Shown one piece after another: positions 15,183 to 23,786 of a stretch of 64,000 bases of DNA. Numbering within the stretch: the stretch's first letter is position 1; every line of letters starts with the position of its first letter. The notes below the pieces were generated by a model that saw only the letters and a program-made list of their open reading frames with translations, was not told the DNA's origin and searched no databases. This stretch comes from Nocardia sp. CDC159 (GTDB taxonomy: Bacteria; Actinomycetota; Actinomycetes; Mycobacteriales; Mycobacteriaceae): contig NZ_JAMRXH010000014.1 of NCBI RefSeq assembly GCF_023740735.1, positions 1 through 64,000 on the forward strand. The letters run 5' to 3'. A program made the position numbers and the translations under genes.

Positions 15183-16481
15183 TCAGCCCAGCAGCCGCCA
15201 GTCCTCCAGGCCCTGGTAGAGCGGGAAGTCGCCCGCCAGCTTGGAGACCCGGGCCTTGAGCCCGTCCAGATCGGCGCCGCCCTTCAGCGCGGTGGCGATG
15301 ATGTCGGCCACCTCGGTGAATTCGGTGTCGCCGAAGCCGCGGGTGGCCAGCGCCGCCGTGCCGATGCGCAGGCCGGAGGTGACCATCGGCGGGCGGGGGT
15401 CGAACGGAACGGCATTGCGGTTCACCGTGATTCCGACCTCGTGCAGCAGATCCTCACCCTGCTGACCGTCCAGTTGCGAGTTGCGCAGATCCACCAGCAC
15501 CAGATGCACATCGGTGCCGCCGGTGAGCACGGTGATGCCGGAGCCGGAGACGTCGGCCGCGGTCAGCCGCTCGGCCAGGATCTTGGCGCCCGACAGGGTG
15601 CGCTCCTGACGCTGCTTGAACTCCTCGGTCCCAGCGATCTTGAACGCCACGGCCTTGGCGGCGATCGCGTGCATCAGCGGGCCGCCCTGCTGGCCCGGGA
15701 ACACCGCGCTGTTGAGCTTCTTGGCGTAGTCCTGCTTGGCCAGGATCAGGCCCGAACGCGGACCGCCGAGGGTCTTGTGCACGGTCGAGGAGGTCACGTC
15801 GGCGTGCGGCACCGGCGACGGATGCAGTCCGGCGGCGACCAGTCCGGCGAAGTGCGCCATATCGACCCAGAGGTAGGCGCCCACCTCATCGGCGATCTCA
15901 CGGAACGCCGCGAAGTCCAGATGCCGCGGATAGGCCGACCAGCCCGCGACGATGACCTTCGGCCGCACCGAAAGAGCCTGCTTGCGCACCTCTTCCATAT
16001 CGATGCGGTGGTCCTCCTTGCTCACCCCGTAGGCGTGCACCTCGTAGAGCTTGCCGGAGAAGTTGAGCCGCATGCCGTGGGTGAGGTGGCCGCCGTGCGC
16101 CAGATCCAGGCCCAGCAGCTTGTCGCCCGGATTCATCAGCGCCATCAGCACCGCGGCATTGGCCTGGGCGCCCGAATGCGGCTGCACATTGGCGAATTCC
16201 GCGCCGAACAGCTCCTTGACCCGCTCGCGCGCCAGATTCTCCACCACGTCGACGTGCTCGCAGCCGCCGTAGTAGCGGCGGCCCGGATAGCCCTCGGCGT
16301 ACTTGTTGGTGAGCACGCTGCCCTGCGCCTGCAGCACCGCGCGCGGCACGAAGTTCTCCGAGGCGATCATCTCGAGGGTGTCGCGCTCGCGGGCGAGTTC
16401 GCCCGCCATCGCGGCGGCAAGCTCGGGATCGAGTTCGGCGAGCGACTGGGAGTTGACAGAGGCGGCGGTCGTCTGGGTCAC
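15183..16481 (-). CDS. glyA: Serine hydroxymethyltransferase
   Basis: A 432-aa PLP enzyme that interconverts serine plus tetrahydrofolate with glycine plus methylene-tetrahydrofolate in the cytosol, the main one-carbon source. The PLP lysine is in SSTVHKTLGGPRSG; ASENFVP, NKYAEGYPGRRYYGG and HSGAQANAAV are typical. It matches M. tuberculosis glyA1 (Rv1093) in sequence and position next to coaA. The GTG at 16481 is chosen because a TAGACT -10 box ends 6 nt upstream on the minus strand, as expected for a leaderless transcript; a GTG at 16487 is the alternative. The stop is 4 nt from the convergent lipoprotein stop. Confidence 0.97.
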   Translation of the reverse strand: MTQTTAASVNSQSLAELDPELAAAMAGELARERDTLEMIASENFVPRAVLQAQGSVLTNKYAEGYPGRRYYGGCEHVDVVENLARERVKELFGAEFANVQPHSGAQANAAVLMALMNPGDKLLGLDLAHGGHLTHGMRLNFSGKLYEVHAYGVSKEDHRIDMEEVRKQALSVRPKVIVAGWSAYPRHLDFAAFREIADEVGAYLWVDMAHFAGLVAAGLHPSPVPHADVTSSTVHKTLGGPRSGLILAKQDYAKKLNSAVFPGQQGGPLMHAIAAKAVAFKIAGTEEFKQRQERTLSGAKILAERLTAADVSGSGITVLTGGTDVHLVLVDLRNSQLDGQQGEDLLHEVGITVNRNAVPFDPRPPMVTSGLRIGTAALATRGFGDTEFTEVADIIATALKGGADLDGLKARVSKLAGDFPLYQGLEDWRLLG

Positions 16482-16674
16482 CAGCACAGTCTAGGTGGCG
16501 GGCGCGACAGTTCCGAATGGTGCTCCCCGTCCGGTGTCGACCCGGCTGATCTGCGACAACGGCCGCACGCCGCGCCCATCCACGCCATCATGGCCGGACC
16601 GGTCGCGGAGTAAGGTGTGTCACACCCGGCGCGCGCGGATCATCGTGCGCCTGTTGATCTTTCGAGGTGCCGCC

Positions 16675-16764
16675 ATGAACCCGCCGCCCAACCTGTTCGA
16701 ACAGCTGCTGCTGGTCCTCGCCACGGTCTTCTGCGCGGTGGTCGGCTGCCGCTGGCCGATGTGA
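16675..16764 (+). CDS. Possible 29-aa membrane microprotein
   Basis: A short ATG-started frame (MNPPPNLFEQLLLVLATVFC, then AVVGCRWPM) with one hydrophobic segment, preceded by TTTCGAGGTGCCGCC and located between glyA and a convergent DUF885-like gene. Codon use is normal for the genome. No homology can be stated; it could be a chance frame. Confidence 0.3.
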   Translation: MNPPPNLFEQLLLVLATVFCAVVGCRWPM

Positions 16765-16768
16765 CGGC

Positions 16769-17968
16769 TCAGAGCATGCGCCGCACGGCCCCCGGGGTCA
16801 GCGGTTCGTCCAGCAACCGGCGGAACCGCTCGGCGCGCTCGTCGGCGTCGGCGGCCCGGTCCAGCCAGCCGCCGAGCAGTCGATACCCCTCGACATAGGT
16901 GCTGATGTAGGCCCGCCACAGCGGCGAGGACAGGAACCGCAGCGACTGCCGCGCCCGCTCGGGGGTGTTCAGTCCCCAGCGCTGCAGGAATTCGGCCACC
17001 TCGTCGGCATCGCGGCCGCGGTCGTGCAGCAGCAGCGCCGCGTCCTGGCGCACGCCGAGCAGCTTGGCCGAGGCGCGCGAAAATCGTTCCGCCCGTTCAC
17101 CGTCGAAGCGCAGGCCCAGATCGGCGTAAATCTCCTGCGCCCAGCGGCCCCAGTTCGGGCCCACGATCGACTTCAGCGCCAGATCCGCCAACCCCTCGGC
17201 CATCAGGCACTGCGGGGTGTTGACCAGGAACAGCGTCTGTTCGTCCTGCCCGGCCGCGACCAGCCCGGCCTCCTTGCGGCAGTGTTCGGTGTGATGTCCC
17301 GGATAGGACTCGTGCGCGATGAGCGCGGGCAGGTGGGCCATGTGCTGCTTGAGATCGGAGTTGATGGCCACCCGCGACTGGTAGTTGCCCAGGTAGTAGT
17401 TGAATCCGGACCAGGGCTTGTCGCCGACCACCTCGTATTCGACCCGCTCGTGCTCGGGCAGCGGATAGCGCTCGCGCACCAGCTCGCGCAGCGCGCCCGA
17501 GAACGCCGCCACGCAGTCGCGCAGCCGCTCCGGCGGGATTTCGTCGGCCCGGCGGTGCGCGACCACCCGATCCAGCAGCGGCCCGTCGCCAGGCAGCACC
17601 TCCTCGATCTGCCGGTGCGCCTCGCGGTAGTCCTCGACGTCGCCCGCCTCGATCTCGACGTCGAAATAGTCCCTGACCTCGTCGATGAACGAGATCCGCG
17701 CCCCGGCGAATTTGCGGGCCGAACATTCCAGCGCCCGCAGATGCACGTCGAGGAATTCGCCGCGCTGCTCGGACAGGCCCGACTCGGGCAGTTGCTTGCG
17801 CAGTTCCGCTGCGCGCGTGGCCAGTTCGCGTGGCTGCGGCGCGGGCGCGGACTCCACCGCCCGGCGCAGCGCCGGATCGCCGGTGTACGCGTCGACGAAG
17901 CCGGATTCCAGGCGGTCGAATGCCAGGCCGAGCCGCAGATATTCGGTGACGAGCGGATGCGCTTGCAT
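16769..17968 (-). CDS. DUF885-like metallopeptidase-type protein
   Basis: A 399-aa predicted cytosolic protein (no signal peptide). The motif HESYPGHHTEHC, followed about 40 residues later by AEGLADLAL, is the zinc-peptidase-like signature of the DUF885 superfamily (HExxPGHH). Typical DUF885 proteins are ~550 aa, and the second copy in this window (50479) is of that type; this is a shorter variant. Probable hydrolase acting on peptides, substrate unknown. The ATG at 17968 is chosen because upstream frame residues are promoter DNA. It is divergent from coaA (153 bp). Confidence 0.7.
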   Translation of the reverse strand: MQAHPLVTEYLRLGLAFDRLESGFVDAYTGDPALRRAVESAPAPQPRELATRAAELRKQLPESGLSEQRGEFLDVHLRALECSARKFAGARISFIDEVRDYFDVEIEAGDVEDYREAHRQIEEVLPGDGPLLDRVVAHRRADEIPPERLRDCVAAFSGALRELVRERYPLPEHERVEYEVVGDKPWSGFNYYLGNYQSRVAINSDLKQHMAHLPALIAHESYPGHHTEHCRKEAGLVAAGQDEQTLFLVNTPQCLMAEGLADLALKSIVGPNWGRWAQEIYADLGLRFDGERAERFSRASAKLLGVRQDAALLLHDRGRDADEVAEFLQRWGLNTPERARQSLRFLSSPLWRAYISTYVEGYRLLGGWLDRAADADERAERFRRLLDEPLTPGAVRRML

Positions 17969-18120
17969 GGTCTCGACCTTATCGGGGAGACATATATCAC
18001 TCGTTGTTACCCGTGAGTAATCACACCCGGCGTACATCGCCCCCTTGCCCGCGAGGACAATTCGGCTATGCAAGGACCGTCGGCCGGGGCACCGTGCTCA
18101 TCGAATCGGGGGTGTGCTCA

Positions 18121-19053
18121 GTGGCACGGATGAGTGAACCGAGTCCCTATGTGGAATTCGATCGGAAACAGTGGCGCACGCTGCGGAAATCCACTCCGCT
18201 GGTGCTAACCGAGGAAGAACTGATCGGACTGCGCGGCCTCGGCGAGCAGATCGATCTGGAGGAGGTCGCCGAGGTTTATCTGCCGCTGGCCCGGCTCATC
18301 CATCTGCAGGTGGCCGCGCGGCAGCGCCTGTTCGCCGCCACCGCAACCTTTCTCGGCGAAACGCATCCGGATCATCAGGTCCCGTTCGTGATCGGCATCG
18401 CGGGCAGTGTGGCCGTCGGCAAATCCACCACCGCCCGCGTGCTGCAGGCGCTGCTCGCCCGCTGGGATCACCACCCCAGGGTGGATCTGGTCACCACCGA
18501 CGGATTCCTCTATCCCACCGCCGAACTCACCCGTCGCGGCATCATGCACCGCAAGGGTTTTCCGGAGAGTTACGACCGGCGCAAACTGCTGCGCTTCGTC
18601 ACCGAGGTGAAATCCGGGGCGCCCGAGGTGTGCGCGCCGGTGTATTCGCACATCCGCTACGACATCGTGCCCGGTGAGTTCCACTGCGTGCGCCAGCCCG
18701 ACATCCTCATCATGGAGGGGCTGAACGTGCTGCAGACCGGCCCGCGCCTGATGGTCTCGGATCTGTTCGATTTCTCGATCTATGTCGACGCCCGCATCGA
18801 GGACATCGAGAAGTGGTACATCAACCGTTTTCTCACCCTGCGGGAGACGGCCTTCGCCGATCCCAATTCACACTTCCATCACTACTCGAAGTTCAACGAC
18901 CGCGAGGCGACGATCGCCGCGCAGGAGATCTGGAACTCCACCAACCGCCCCAATCTGGTGGAGAACATCCTGCCCACCCGCCCGCGCGCCACCCTGGTGC
19001 TGCGCAAGGACGCCGATCACAGCATCAATCGACTTCGACTGCGCAAGTTGTGA
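18121..19053 (+). CDS. coaA: Type I pantothenate kinase
   Basis: A 310-aa cytosolic kinase that phosphorylates pantothenate, the committed step of coenzyme A synthesis. The P-loop GSVAVGKST lies at about residue 96-104, and LVTTDGFLYP, MHRKGFPESYD, FSIYVDA and DPNSHFHHY are hallmark blocks. It is nearly co-linear with M. tuberculosis CoaA (312 aa). The GTG at 18121 gives MARMSEPSPYVEF, the mycobacterial N-terminus; the long upstream open frame is non-coding. It runs directly (0 nt) into the convergent stop of the next gene. Confidence 0.97.
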   Translation: MARMSEPSPYVEFDRKQWRTLRKSTPLVLTEEELIGLRGLGEQIDLEEVAEVYLPLARLIHLQVAARQRLFAATATFLGETHPDHQVPFVIGIAGSVAVGKSTTARVLQALLARWDHHPRVDLVTTDGFLYPTAELTRRGIMHRKGFPESYDRRKLLRFVTEVKSGAPEVCAPVYSHIRYDIVPGEFHCVRQPDILIMEGLNVLQTGPRLMVSDLFDFSIYVDARIEDIEKWYINRFLTLRETAFADPNSHFHHYSKFNDREATIAAQEIWNSTNRPNLVENILPTRPRATLVLRKDADHSINRLRLRKL

Positions 19054-19668
19054 TTACAGTTTCCAGGCCGCGTCGAGGCGAGTAGCCACATCGATGTCGC
19101 GCGCCGCGGCGATATGCGGTTTGCGGATTTCCCTGGCGATATAGCGGGCCACGAAACGACGGATTTCGTGGTCGACGCCCGCGACGATGCGAACCAGCTG
19201 ACCGCGTTTGGTATCGGTGTCGACATCGATGCGGACGTCGCCCGGGCGGGGTTCGGCGATATCGATGATCACGCGCAGCGGTTCGGCCGTGCGCACGGTC
19301 AGATGTATGCGGACGTGGCCCTCGACCTCGTAGCGGTGCTTGTCCACGGCCAGATCCAGCGTCATGTCCAGGCTCAGCGGGATGGCCAGATCGAATTCGA
19401 TATGCGTGCCGAGCTGCCGGGTGAGCCGCGGCTCCCCCAGTTGCACCTGCGCCGACACCTTGGCCAGTTTGCCGGGCCCGGCCCCGATCGGCCCGAAATC
19501 GAATGCGGTGCCGGTCAATTGATTGAACGCACCGGCGATGCGCTGCTCCGATGCGGCGTACTCCAGAAAGCGCCGCCCGAATTCCTCATAACTGATGTAG
19601 GACGGCGGGTGCTGCTCCGCGTCCGGCGCGTCCGCCCGGCCACGCTGCCCGGCCTCGCTCTCGGTCAT
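19054..19668 (-). CDS. Conserved hypothetical 204-aa protein
   Basis: ATG at 19668 opens MTESEAGQRGRADAPDAEQH; the acidic, disordered first 25 residues lead to a beta-rich domain (YISYEEFGRRFLEYAASEQR, HIEFDLAIPLSLDMTLDL, HVRIHLTVRTAEPLRVI) and end in a basic helix. There is no signal peptide or membrane segment. The domain resembles lipid- or polyketide-binding barrels in composition only; I cannot name a family. It lies between coaA and the Z-isoprenyl synthase, 46 nt downstream of the latter and in the same direction, so it may share its transcript. Confidence 0.8.
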   Translation of the reverse strand: MTESEAGQRGRADAPDAEQHPPSYISYEEFGRRFLEYAASEQRIAGAFNQLTGTAFDFGPIGAGPGKLAKVSAQVQLGEPRLTRQLGTHIEFDLAIPLSLDMTLDLAVDKHRYEVEGHVRIHLTVRTAEPLRVIIDIAEPRPGDVRIDVDTDTKRGQLVRIVAGVDHEIRRFVARYIAREIRKPHIAAARDIDVATRLDAAWKL

Positions 19669-19714
19669 ATGACCGACGGTACGGTAATCGCCCCCGCCGC
19701 AGCGGGCACTCGGA

Positions 19715-20494
19715 CTAGATCCCGTAGCGGCGGTGGCGCGCCGCGTAGTCGCGTAGCGCGCGTAGGAAGTCCACCCGCCGGAACTCCGGCCAGTACGCCT
19801 CGGTGAACCAGATCTCGGAGTACGCACTCTGCCACAGCAGGAATCCGGACAGCCGCTGCTCGCCCGAGGTGCGGATGACCAGATCGGGATCGGGCTGGCC
19901 GGAGGTGTACAGATGCTGGCCGATCGCGTTGACGGTGATCGACTGCACCAGATCCTCGCCGGTCTCCCCCGCGGCCATCTCCTGGCGGACCAGCGAGCGC
20001 ACCGCGTCGGCGATCTCCTGACGCCCGCCGTAGCCGATCGCGACATTGACGTGGATGCCGCCCCGGCCGTGGGTCTCGTCGGCGGCCTTCTGCATGCGCC
20101 GGGCGACCTCGCCGGGCAGGCCCTCCAGCGAGCCGACGATGCGCACACCCCAGTTCTTCTCCGGCGCCGAGAGCTCCTCGACGACATCGGTGATCACCTC
20201 GAACAGGGTCTCCAGCTCGTCCGCGGCGCGATTGAGGTTCTCGGTGGACAGCAGATAGACCGTCACCATCTCGATGCCCTCGGCCTCGCACCAGCCGACC
20301 AGCTCGGCGATCTTCAGCGCGCCGACCCGGTGCCCGTGGGTCACGTCGGTGAAACCGTTTTCCCGGGCCCAGCGGCGATTACCGTCGCACACCACCGCCA
20401 CGTGGCGTGGATGTTGTTTGCCCGCCAGCTGTTTCGACAGCCGCGCTTCGTAGATGCGATACGGCAGATTACGCACCCGACTAGCAATCTCCAC
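19715..20494 (-). CDS. Short-chain (2Z)-isoprenyl diphosphate synthase (UPP synthase family)
   Basis: A 259-aa cis-prenyltransferase. Diagnostic blocks: HVAVVCDGNRRWARENG (catalytic Asp and the substrate-anchoring Arg pair), TVYLLSTENLNR, LVIRTSGEQRLSGFLLWQSA and SEIWFTEAYWPEF. It is the positional and sequence counterpart of M. tuberculosis Rv1086, the omega-E,Z-FPP synthase that makes the primer for decaprenyl phosphate, the carrier for arabinan and peptidoglycan precursors. The GTG at 20494 follows GGTGG. It is divergent from the hemolysin III gene, with the 20551 palindrome in between. Confidence 0.93.
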   Translation of the reverse strand: MEIASRVRNLPYRIYEARLSKQLAGKQHPRHVAVVCDGNRRWARENGFTDVTHGHRVGALKIAELVGWCEAEGIEMVTVYLLSTENLNRAADELETLFEVITDVVEELSAPEKNWGVRIVGSLEGLPGEVARRMQKAADETHGRGGIHVNVAIGYGGRQEIADAVRSLVRQEMAAGETGEDLVQSITVNAIGQHLYTSGQPDPDLVIRTSGEQRLSGFLLWQSAYSEIWFTEAYWPEFRRVDFLRALRDYAARHRRYGI

Positions 20495-20550
20495 GGCGGT
20501 CCACCCTACGCCTAGCAGGAGGCGTACCGGCGTTGTAGTGCTGCCCCTGC

Positions 20551-20572
20551 CAACCTACGGTACCGTAGGTTG
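20551..20572. promoter_or_regulatory. Perfect 22-nt palindrome, likely repressor operator
   Basis: CAACCTACGGT and its exact complement ACCGTAGGTTG abut without spacer. It lies between divergent genes, 15 nt before the start codon at 20588 and 57 nt before the uppS-type start, where a bound repressor would block both. The half-site also occurs at 9975 and 39627. Confidence 0.65.
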
Positions 20573-20587
20573 CTCAGGAGGTAGGTC

Positions 20588-21286
20588 GTGACGGAAACGG
20601 GTCCCGCGCGGACGGCGCTGGATGCGCTGGAGGAGATCGCGAGCATCCCGCTCAAGCCGCGCATGCGGGGGTGGATCCACACCTATGCGGTGGGCATCGC
20701 CGCGGTGGCGGTGTTCGCATTGGTCGGCGCGGCGGCCACGGTGTCGACGACGGCCGCCTGGTCAACGCTGGTGTACGGGCTGACGGTCTGCGGGGTGTTC
20801 GGGATCAGCGCGACGTATCACCGGGTGAACTGGCGGACCGAACGGGCGCGCGTGCATATGAAGCGGGCCGATCATTCGATGATCTTCCTGTTCATCGCGG
20901 GCAGCTATACGCCCTTCGCGCTGCTGGGACTGCCCGGGCAAACCGGGACCGTCCTGCTGAGCGTGGTCTGGGCCGGGGCGCTGGCCGGGGTGGCGCTGAA
21001 GCTGCTGTGGCCGACCGCGCCCCGCTGGGTGGGCGTACCGCTGTATCTACTGCTGGGCTGGGCGATCGTGCCGGTGGCGGCCACCATGACCCACAATGTG
21101 GGCGTCGCGCCGATGGTGCTGCTGCTCATCGGCGGCCTGGCCTACAGCGGCGGGGCGATCCTCTACGCCACCAAATGGCCGAATCCGTGGCCGGAGACCT
21201 TCGGACATCACGAGTTCTTCCACGCGGCAACGGTTCTCGCCGCACTCTGCCACTACGTGGCGGTGTGGCTGGTCGTATTGCTGTGA
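20588..21286 (+). CDS. Hemolysin III / PAQR family membrane protein
   Basis: A 232-aa protein with seven predicted membrane helices. The three conserved blocks are present: SATYHRVNW, KRADHSMIFLFIAGSYTP, and HHEFFHAATVLAALCHY near the C-terminus, whose His residues with the first block form the zinc site of the PAQR/HlyIII superfamily. Bacterial members (YqfA, TrhA) affect membrane lipid homeostasis; hemolysis is not established for this one. It is the counterpart of Rv1085c. The GTG at 20588 has a strong AGGAGGT. Expression is probably controlled through the palindrome at 20551. Confidence 0.9.
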   Translation: MTETGPARTALDALEEIASIPLKPRMRGWIHTYAVGIAAVAVFALVGAAATVSTTAAWSTLVYGLTVCGVFGISATYHRVNWRTERARVHMKRADHSMIFLFIAGSYTPFALLGLPGQTGTVLLSVVWAGALAGVALKLLWPTAPRWVGVPLYLLLGWAIVPVAATMTHNVGVAPMVLLLIGGLAYSGGAILYATKWPNPWPETFGHHEFFHAATVLAALCHYVAVWLVVLL

Positions 21287-21296
21287 ACCGCGCTCT

Positions 21297-22865
21297 ATGC
21301 TGCTGGTTCGTGTTCTCCGACGCCACCACCCGCTGGCCGCCATGATCGCGCGGTTGATTCTGTGGGCGCTGCGGGCGCCGTGGGGCCTGTCGGCCGTGGT
21401 GCTCGGCTGCAATCTCGGCGGCCTGGGGGTGATCGTCACCGAACTGTGGCTCAGCGGCTATCTGGGACGGCTCGGCCCGGACTGGCGGACCGCGGTCGCG
21501 CAGGCGGCGATCTATCCGGCCCTGGGGGCACTGGCGGGAATCGTGCTGGCCGTCCGGGATCGGCTGCGCGTATTCGCCTGGCTCGATCAGGGCAGGCGGC
21601 CCACCGAGGCGGAGGCGCGCCGGCTGCTGAACGTCCCGATCGCGATCACCGCGCGAACCCTGGCGGTCTGGCTGCCCGGCGTGGCCATCGTGACCGCCAT
21701 CTTCGCCCACGTGGTGCCGCCACGGGCGACCGCGGTGGTCGCCGCGATGTTCACCCTGGGCGCGCTCGAATCGGCCGGATTCACCTTCCTGGTGGTGGAC
21801 CGGCTCATCCGGCCCGCGATCCCGATCGTCTCCGCCGTGCTGGGCGGGACCCTGCACTGGAGCTCCACCGTTCTCAACCGGCTGGTGGTGTCGTGGGCGG
21901 TGGCCGGGGCGATGCCGCTGCTCATGCTGATCGCGGTGCTCGCCGATCCCGCCGCACGGCCCGAGGACCGGATCTGGACGGCCCTCTACATGTCACTGGT
22001 CGGCCTCGTGGTCGGCGCGCTGACCATGGCGACGCTGTCGCGCGCGGTCGCCGCGCCGCTGCGCACGCTGCGGCTGGCGCTGGATCGGATCGCGCGCGGC
22101 GATCTGGACGTGCGGGTGCCGGTCGGCAGCGCCAGCGAGATCGGGCGGCTGGAACATTCGGTGAACGAGTTGGCCGCCAATCTCGCCGAGCGCGAGCGGA
22201 TGCGCGAGGTGTTCGGCCGCCACGTCGGCACCGAGGTCGCCGAGCGGGCGCTGTCGGGATCGGTCGATCTGACCGGTGATGTGCGGGTGGTGACGGCGCT
22301 GTTCGTCGATGTCGTCGGTTCGGTCGCGCTGTCCACCGAACTCGCGCCGCGGGAATTCGTCGCCAAGCTCAATCGCCTGCTGGCGACGGTGGTTTCGGCA
22401 ACCGAGGACAACGGCGGACTGGTCAACAAGTTCGAGGGCGATGCGGCACTGTGCGTCTTCGGCGCGCCGATCGCGTTGCGCGACAACGCGACTCCGGCGC
22501 TACGGGCGGCACGGCGAATCCGCGACGAGGTGTTCGCGGTGGGCGAGCTGGATATCGGCATCGGGGTGGCGCGCGGCCTGGTGTTCGCCGGGGACGTCGG
22601 CGCGGACACTCGCCTGGAGTACACCGTGATCGGCGACGCGGTGAACGAGGCGTCCCGGCTCACCGCGGAGGCCAAGCACGTGGATCGCCGAATCCTGGTG
22701 AGCCAGGCCGTGATCGAGGCCGCCGCCGCGCAGGAGAGCGCGAAATGGGCGCATTACCAGACGATTCAGCTGCGCGGCCGCAAGGAGCCGACCGCGTGCT
22801 GGACCGATGTGCCCGCGGCAACCGCGGAAACCGATGGGGCGCTGGCGGTCACGGACGCCAGGTGA
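21297..22865 (+). CDS. Membrane-bound class III adenylate cyclase (HAMP-cyclase)
   Basis: A 522-aa integral membrane enzyme converting ATP to cAMP. About six membrane helices (residues 10-240) precede a HAMP domain (APLRTLRLALDRIARGDLDV to MREVFGRHVG, about 255-305) and a cyclase domain. The metal-binding Asp338 (LFVDVVGS) and Asp382 (FEGDA), the purine-selecting Lys378 and an Asp in YTVIGDAVNEASRL, and the transition-state Asn/Arg of NEASR are all present, so it should be active. It resembles mycobacterial Rv1318c-Rv1320c. ATG 21297 starts 11 nt after the HlyIII stop. cAMP could feed the CRP-like sites in this window (inference). Confidence 0.92.
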   Translation: MLLVRVLRRHHPLAAMIARLILWALRAPWGLSAVVLGCNLGGLGVIVTELWLSGYLGRLGPDWRTAVAQAAIYPALGALAGIVLAVRDRLRVFAWLDQGRRPTEAEARRLLNVPIAITARTLAVWLPGVAIVTAIFAHVVPPRATAVVAAMFTLGALESAGFTFLVVDRLIRPAIPIVSAVLGGTLHWSSTVLNRLVVSWAVAGAMPLLMLIAVLADPAARPEDRIWTALYMSLVGLVVGALTMATLSRAVAAPLRTLRLALDRIARGDLDVRVPVGSASEIGRLEHSVNELAANLAERERMREVFGRHVGTEVAERALSGSVDLTGDVRVVTALFVDVVGSVALSTELAPREFVAKLNRLLATVVSATEDNGGLVNKFEGDAALCVFGAPIALRDNATPALRAARRIRDEVFAVGELDIGIGVARGLVFAGDVGADTRLEYTVIGDAVNEASRLTAEAKHVDRRILVSQAVIEAAAAQESAKWAHYQTIQLRGRKEPTACWTDVPAATAETDGALAVTDAR

Positions 22866-23445
22866 TCTTGCCGCCCTGGAAGTCCTGCGCCTTGCCACCC
22901 TGATAGTCGTATTCGTCGCTGGTCGGATAGCCGTAGCGACCGGCCTCGGCGACATTGCTGACCCAGATGTCGCGGATCGCGCCCCAGACGGCGTGCGCGC
23001 CGGTGCGCGGGGACCAGTAGATCGAGCCGCCGTCGAACAGGTTGTAGCGGCCGTCGCCCTTGCGGGCCTTCTGCTCATCGGTGATCGGATAGCCGAGCGG
23101 GCTGTTCTCCCAGCCCAGCGCCGCCCACTTGTCGCGGATCAGGCCGCCGACGAAATGGGCGTCGGTGCCCACCGACCAGTAGATCGAATTGTTCTTCTCG
23201 AAGACCTGGAAGCGGCCACCGCGCGCGGCGTCCGACTCCGGGGAGATCGGATTGCCGAAGGTCGCGAAGCCGCCCGCCCGGTCGTACTCGGCCTCGATCG
23301 CGCCGCCCACATCGAAGGCCCCGATGGGCCGCGCCGACGCGGGCGCGGCTGTGATCGATGCCACCGCCGCGGCGGCGGCCAGGGTCGCGAGCGCGGCACG
23401 CCGCAGTGGCGGAAGCGAACGGTTCGTACGTCGTGGCAGTCTCAC
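22849..23445 (-). CDS. Secreted LGFP-repeat protein
   Basis: A 198-aa secreted protein. The signal peptide covers residues 1-39 (RRAALATLAAAAAVASITAA, cleavage after ASA). The mature part holds LGFP repeats, each with a pattern like WAALGWENSPLGYPITDEQ and an aromatic SIYWSVGTDAHFV partner strand; I see about three. LGFP modules are found in cell-wall proteins of mycolic-acid bacteria and are thought to hold proteins to the mycolate-arabinogalactan layer. GTG 23445 with GGAGATCGC upstream. Its 3' end overlaps the convergent cyclase gene by 17 nt. Confidence 0.9.
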   Translation of the reverse strand: MRLPRRTNRSLPPLRRAALATLAAAAAVASITAAPASARPIGAFDVGGAIEAEYDRAGGFATFGNPISPESDAARGGRFQVFEKNNSIYWSVGTDAHFVGGLIRDKWAALGWENSPLGYPITDEQKARKGDGRYNLFDGGSIYWSPRTGAHAVWGAIRDIWVSNVAEAGRYGYPTSDEYDYQGGKAQDFQGGKITWRP

Positions 23446-23786
23446 GCGATCTCCTGCGGATGCGGTCGGCGGATGACTTCGGCCTGTCTTCGGCGAGCCA
23501 ATCCTGCCGTCCGGAAATCACCTCGGCAAGCGACCGGGCCGGAGGAAACCACACGTCATAGGAACACGCTATCGCACCAAGATCACTGCGGTCCGGCCGT
23601 ATCGACGCTGGTAACGGGCAAACCGGGCCTCCCCCTCCCGCGCGGGCGTCCGGCGCGACGCTTTTCGACGCCGGCGATCGAGCCACATGCACGGTCGCGG
23701 GTGACCGAACCCGCGGCAGTGTGGCGCGGTTCCCCGGCATCGGCGGCCGGCAGGTCGCAGACCAACCGCGGCACCCGGTCGGGCGG
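23446..23786. other. Intergenic stretch with decayed copy of neighbouring gene end
   Basis: No complete gene. The right part (23709-23774) is an imperfect copy of 23791-23859, the 3' end of the thioredoxin-domain gene. The left part, upstream of the LGFP gene, should hold its promoter; no clear -10/-35 pair was found. Confidence 0.6.
23709..23774. repeat. Imperfect direct repeat of the thioredoxin-domain gene 3' end
   Basis: ACCCGCGGCAGTGTGGCGCG... here and ACCCGCAGCAGCGCGGCCCG... at 23791 continue together through TTCCCCGGCATCGG, the common GTCGCAGACC/ATCGCAGACC block and CCGCGGCAC, about 66 bp at roughly 80 percent identity. On the minus strand it reads LVCDLPAADAGE against SVCDLPVTDAGE of the intact C-terminus. 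A tandem duplication of the gene end that has drifted. Confidence 0.75.

Noticed and set aside
16675..16764. Confident gene call for the 29-aa frame
   Set aside because: Kept only as a low-confidence feature; no homology or strong ribosome site can be shown from the sequence alone.
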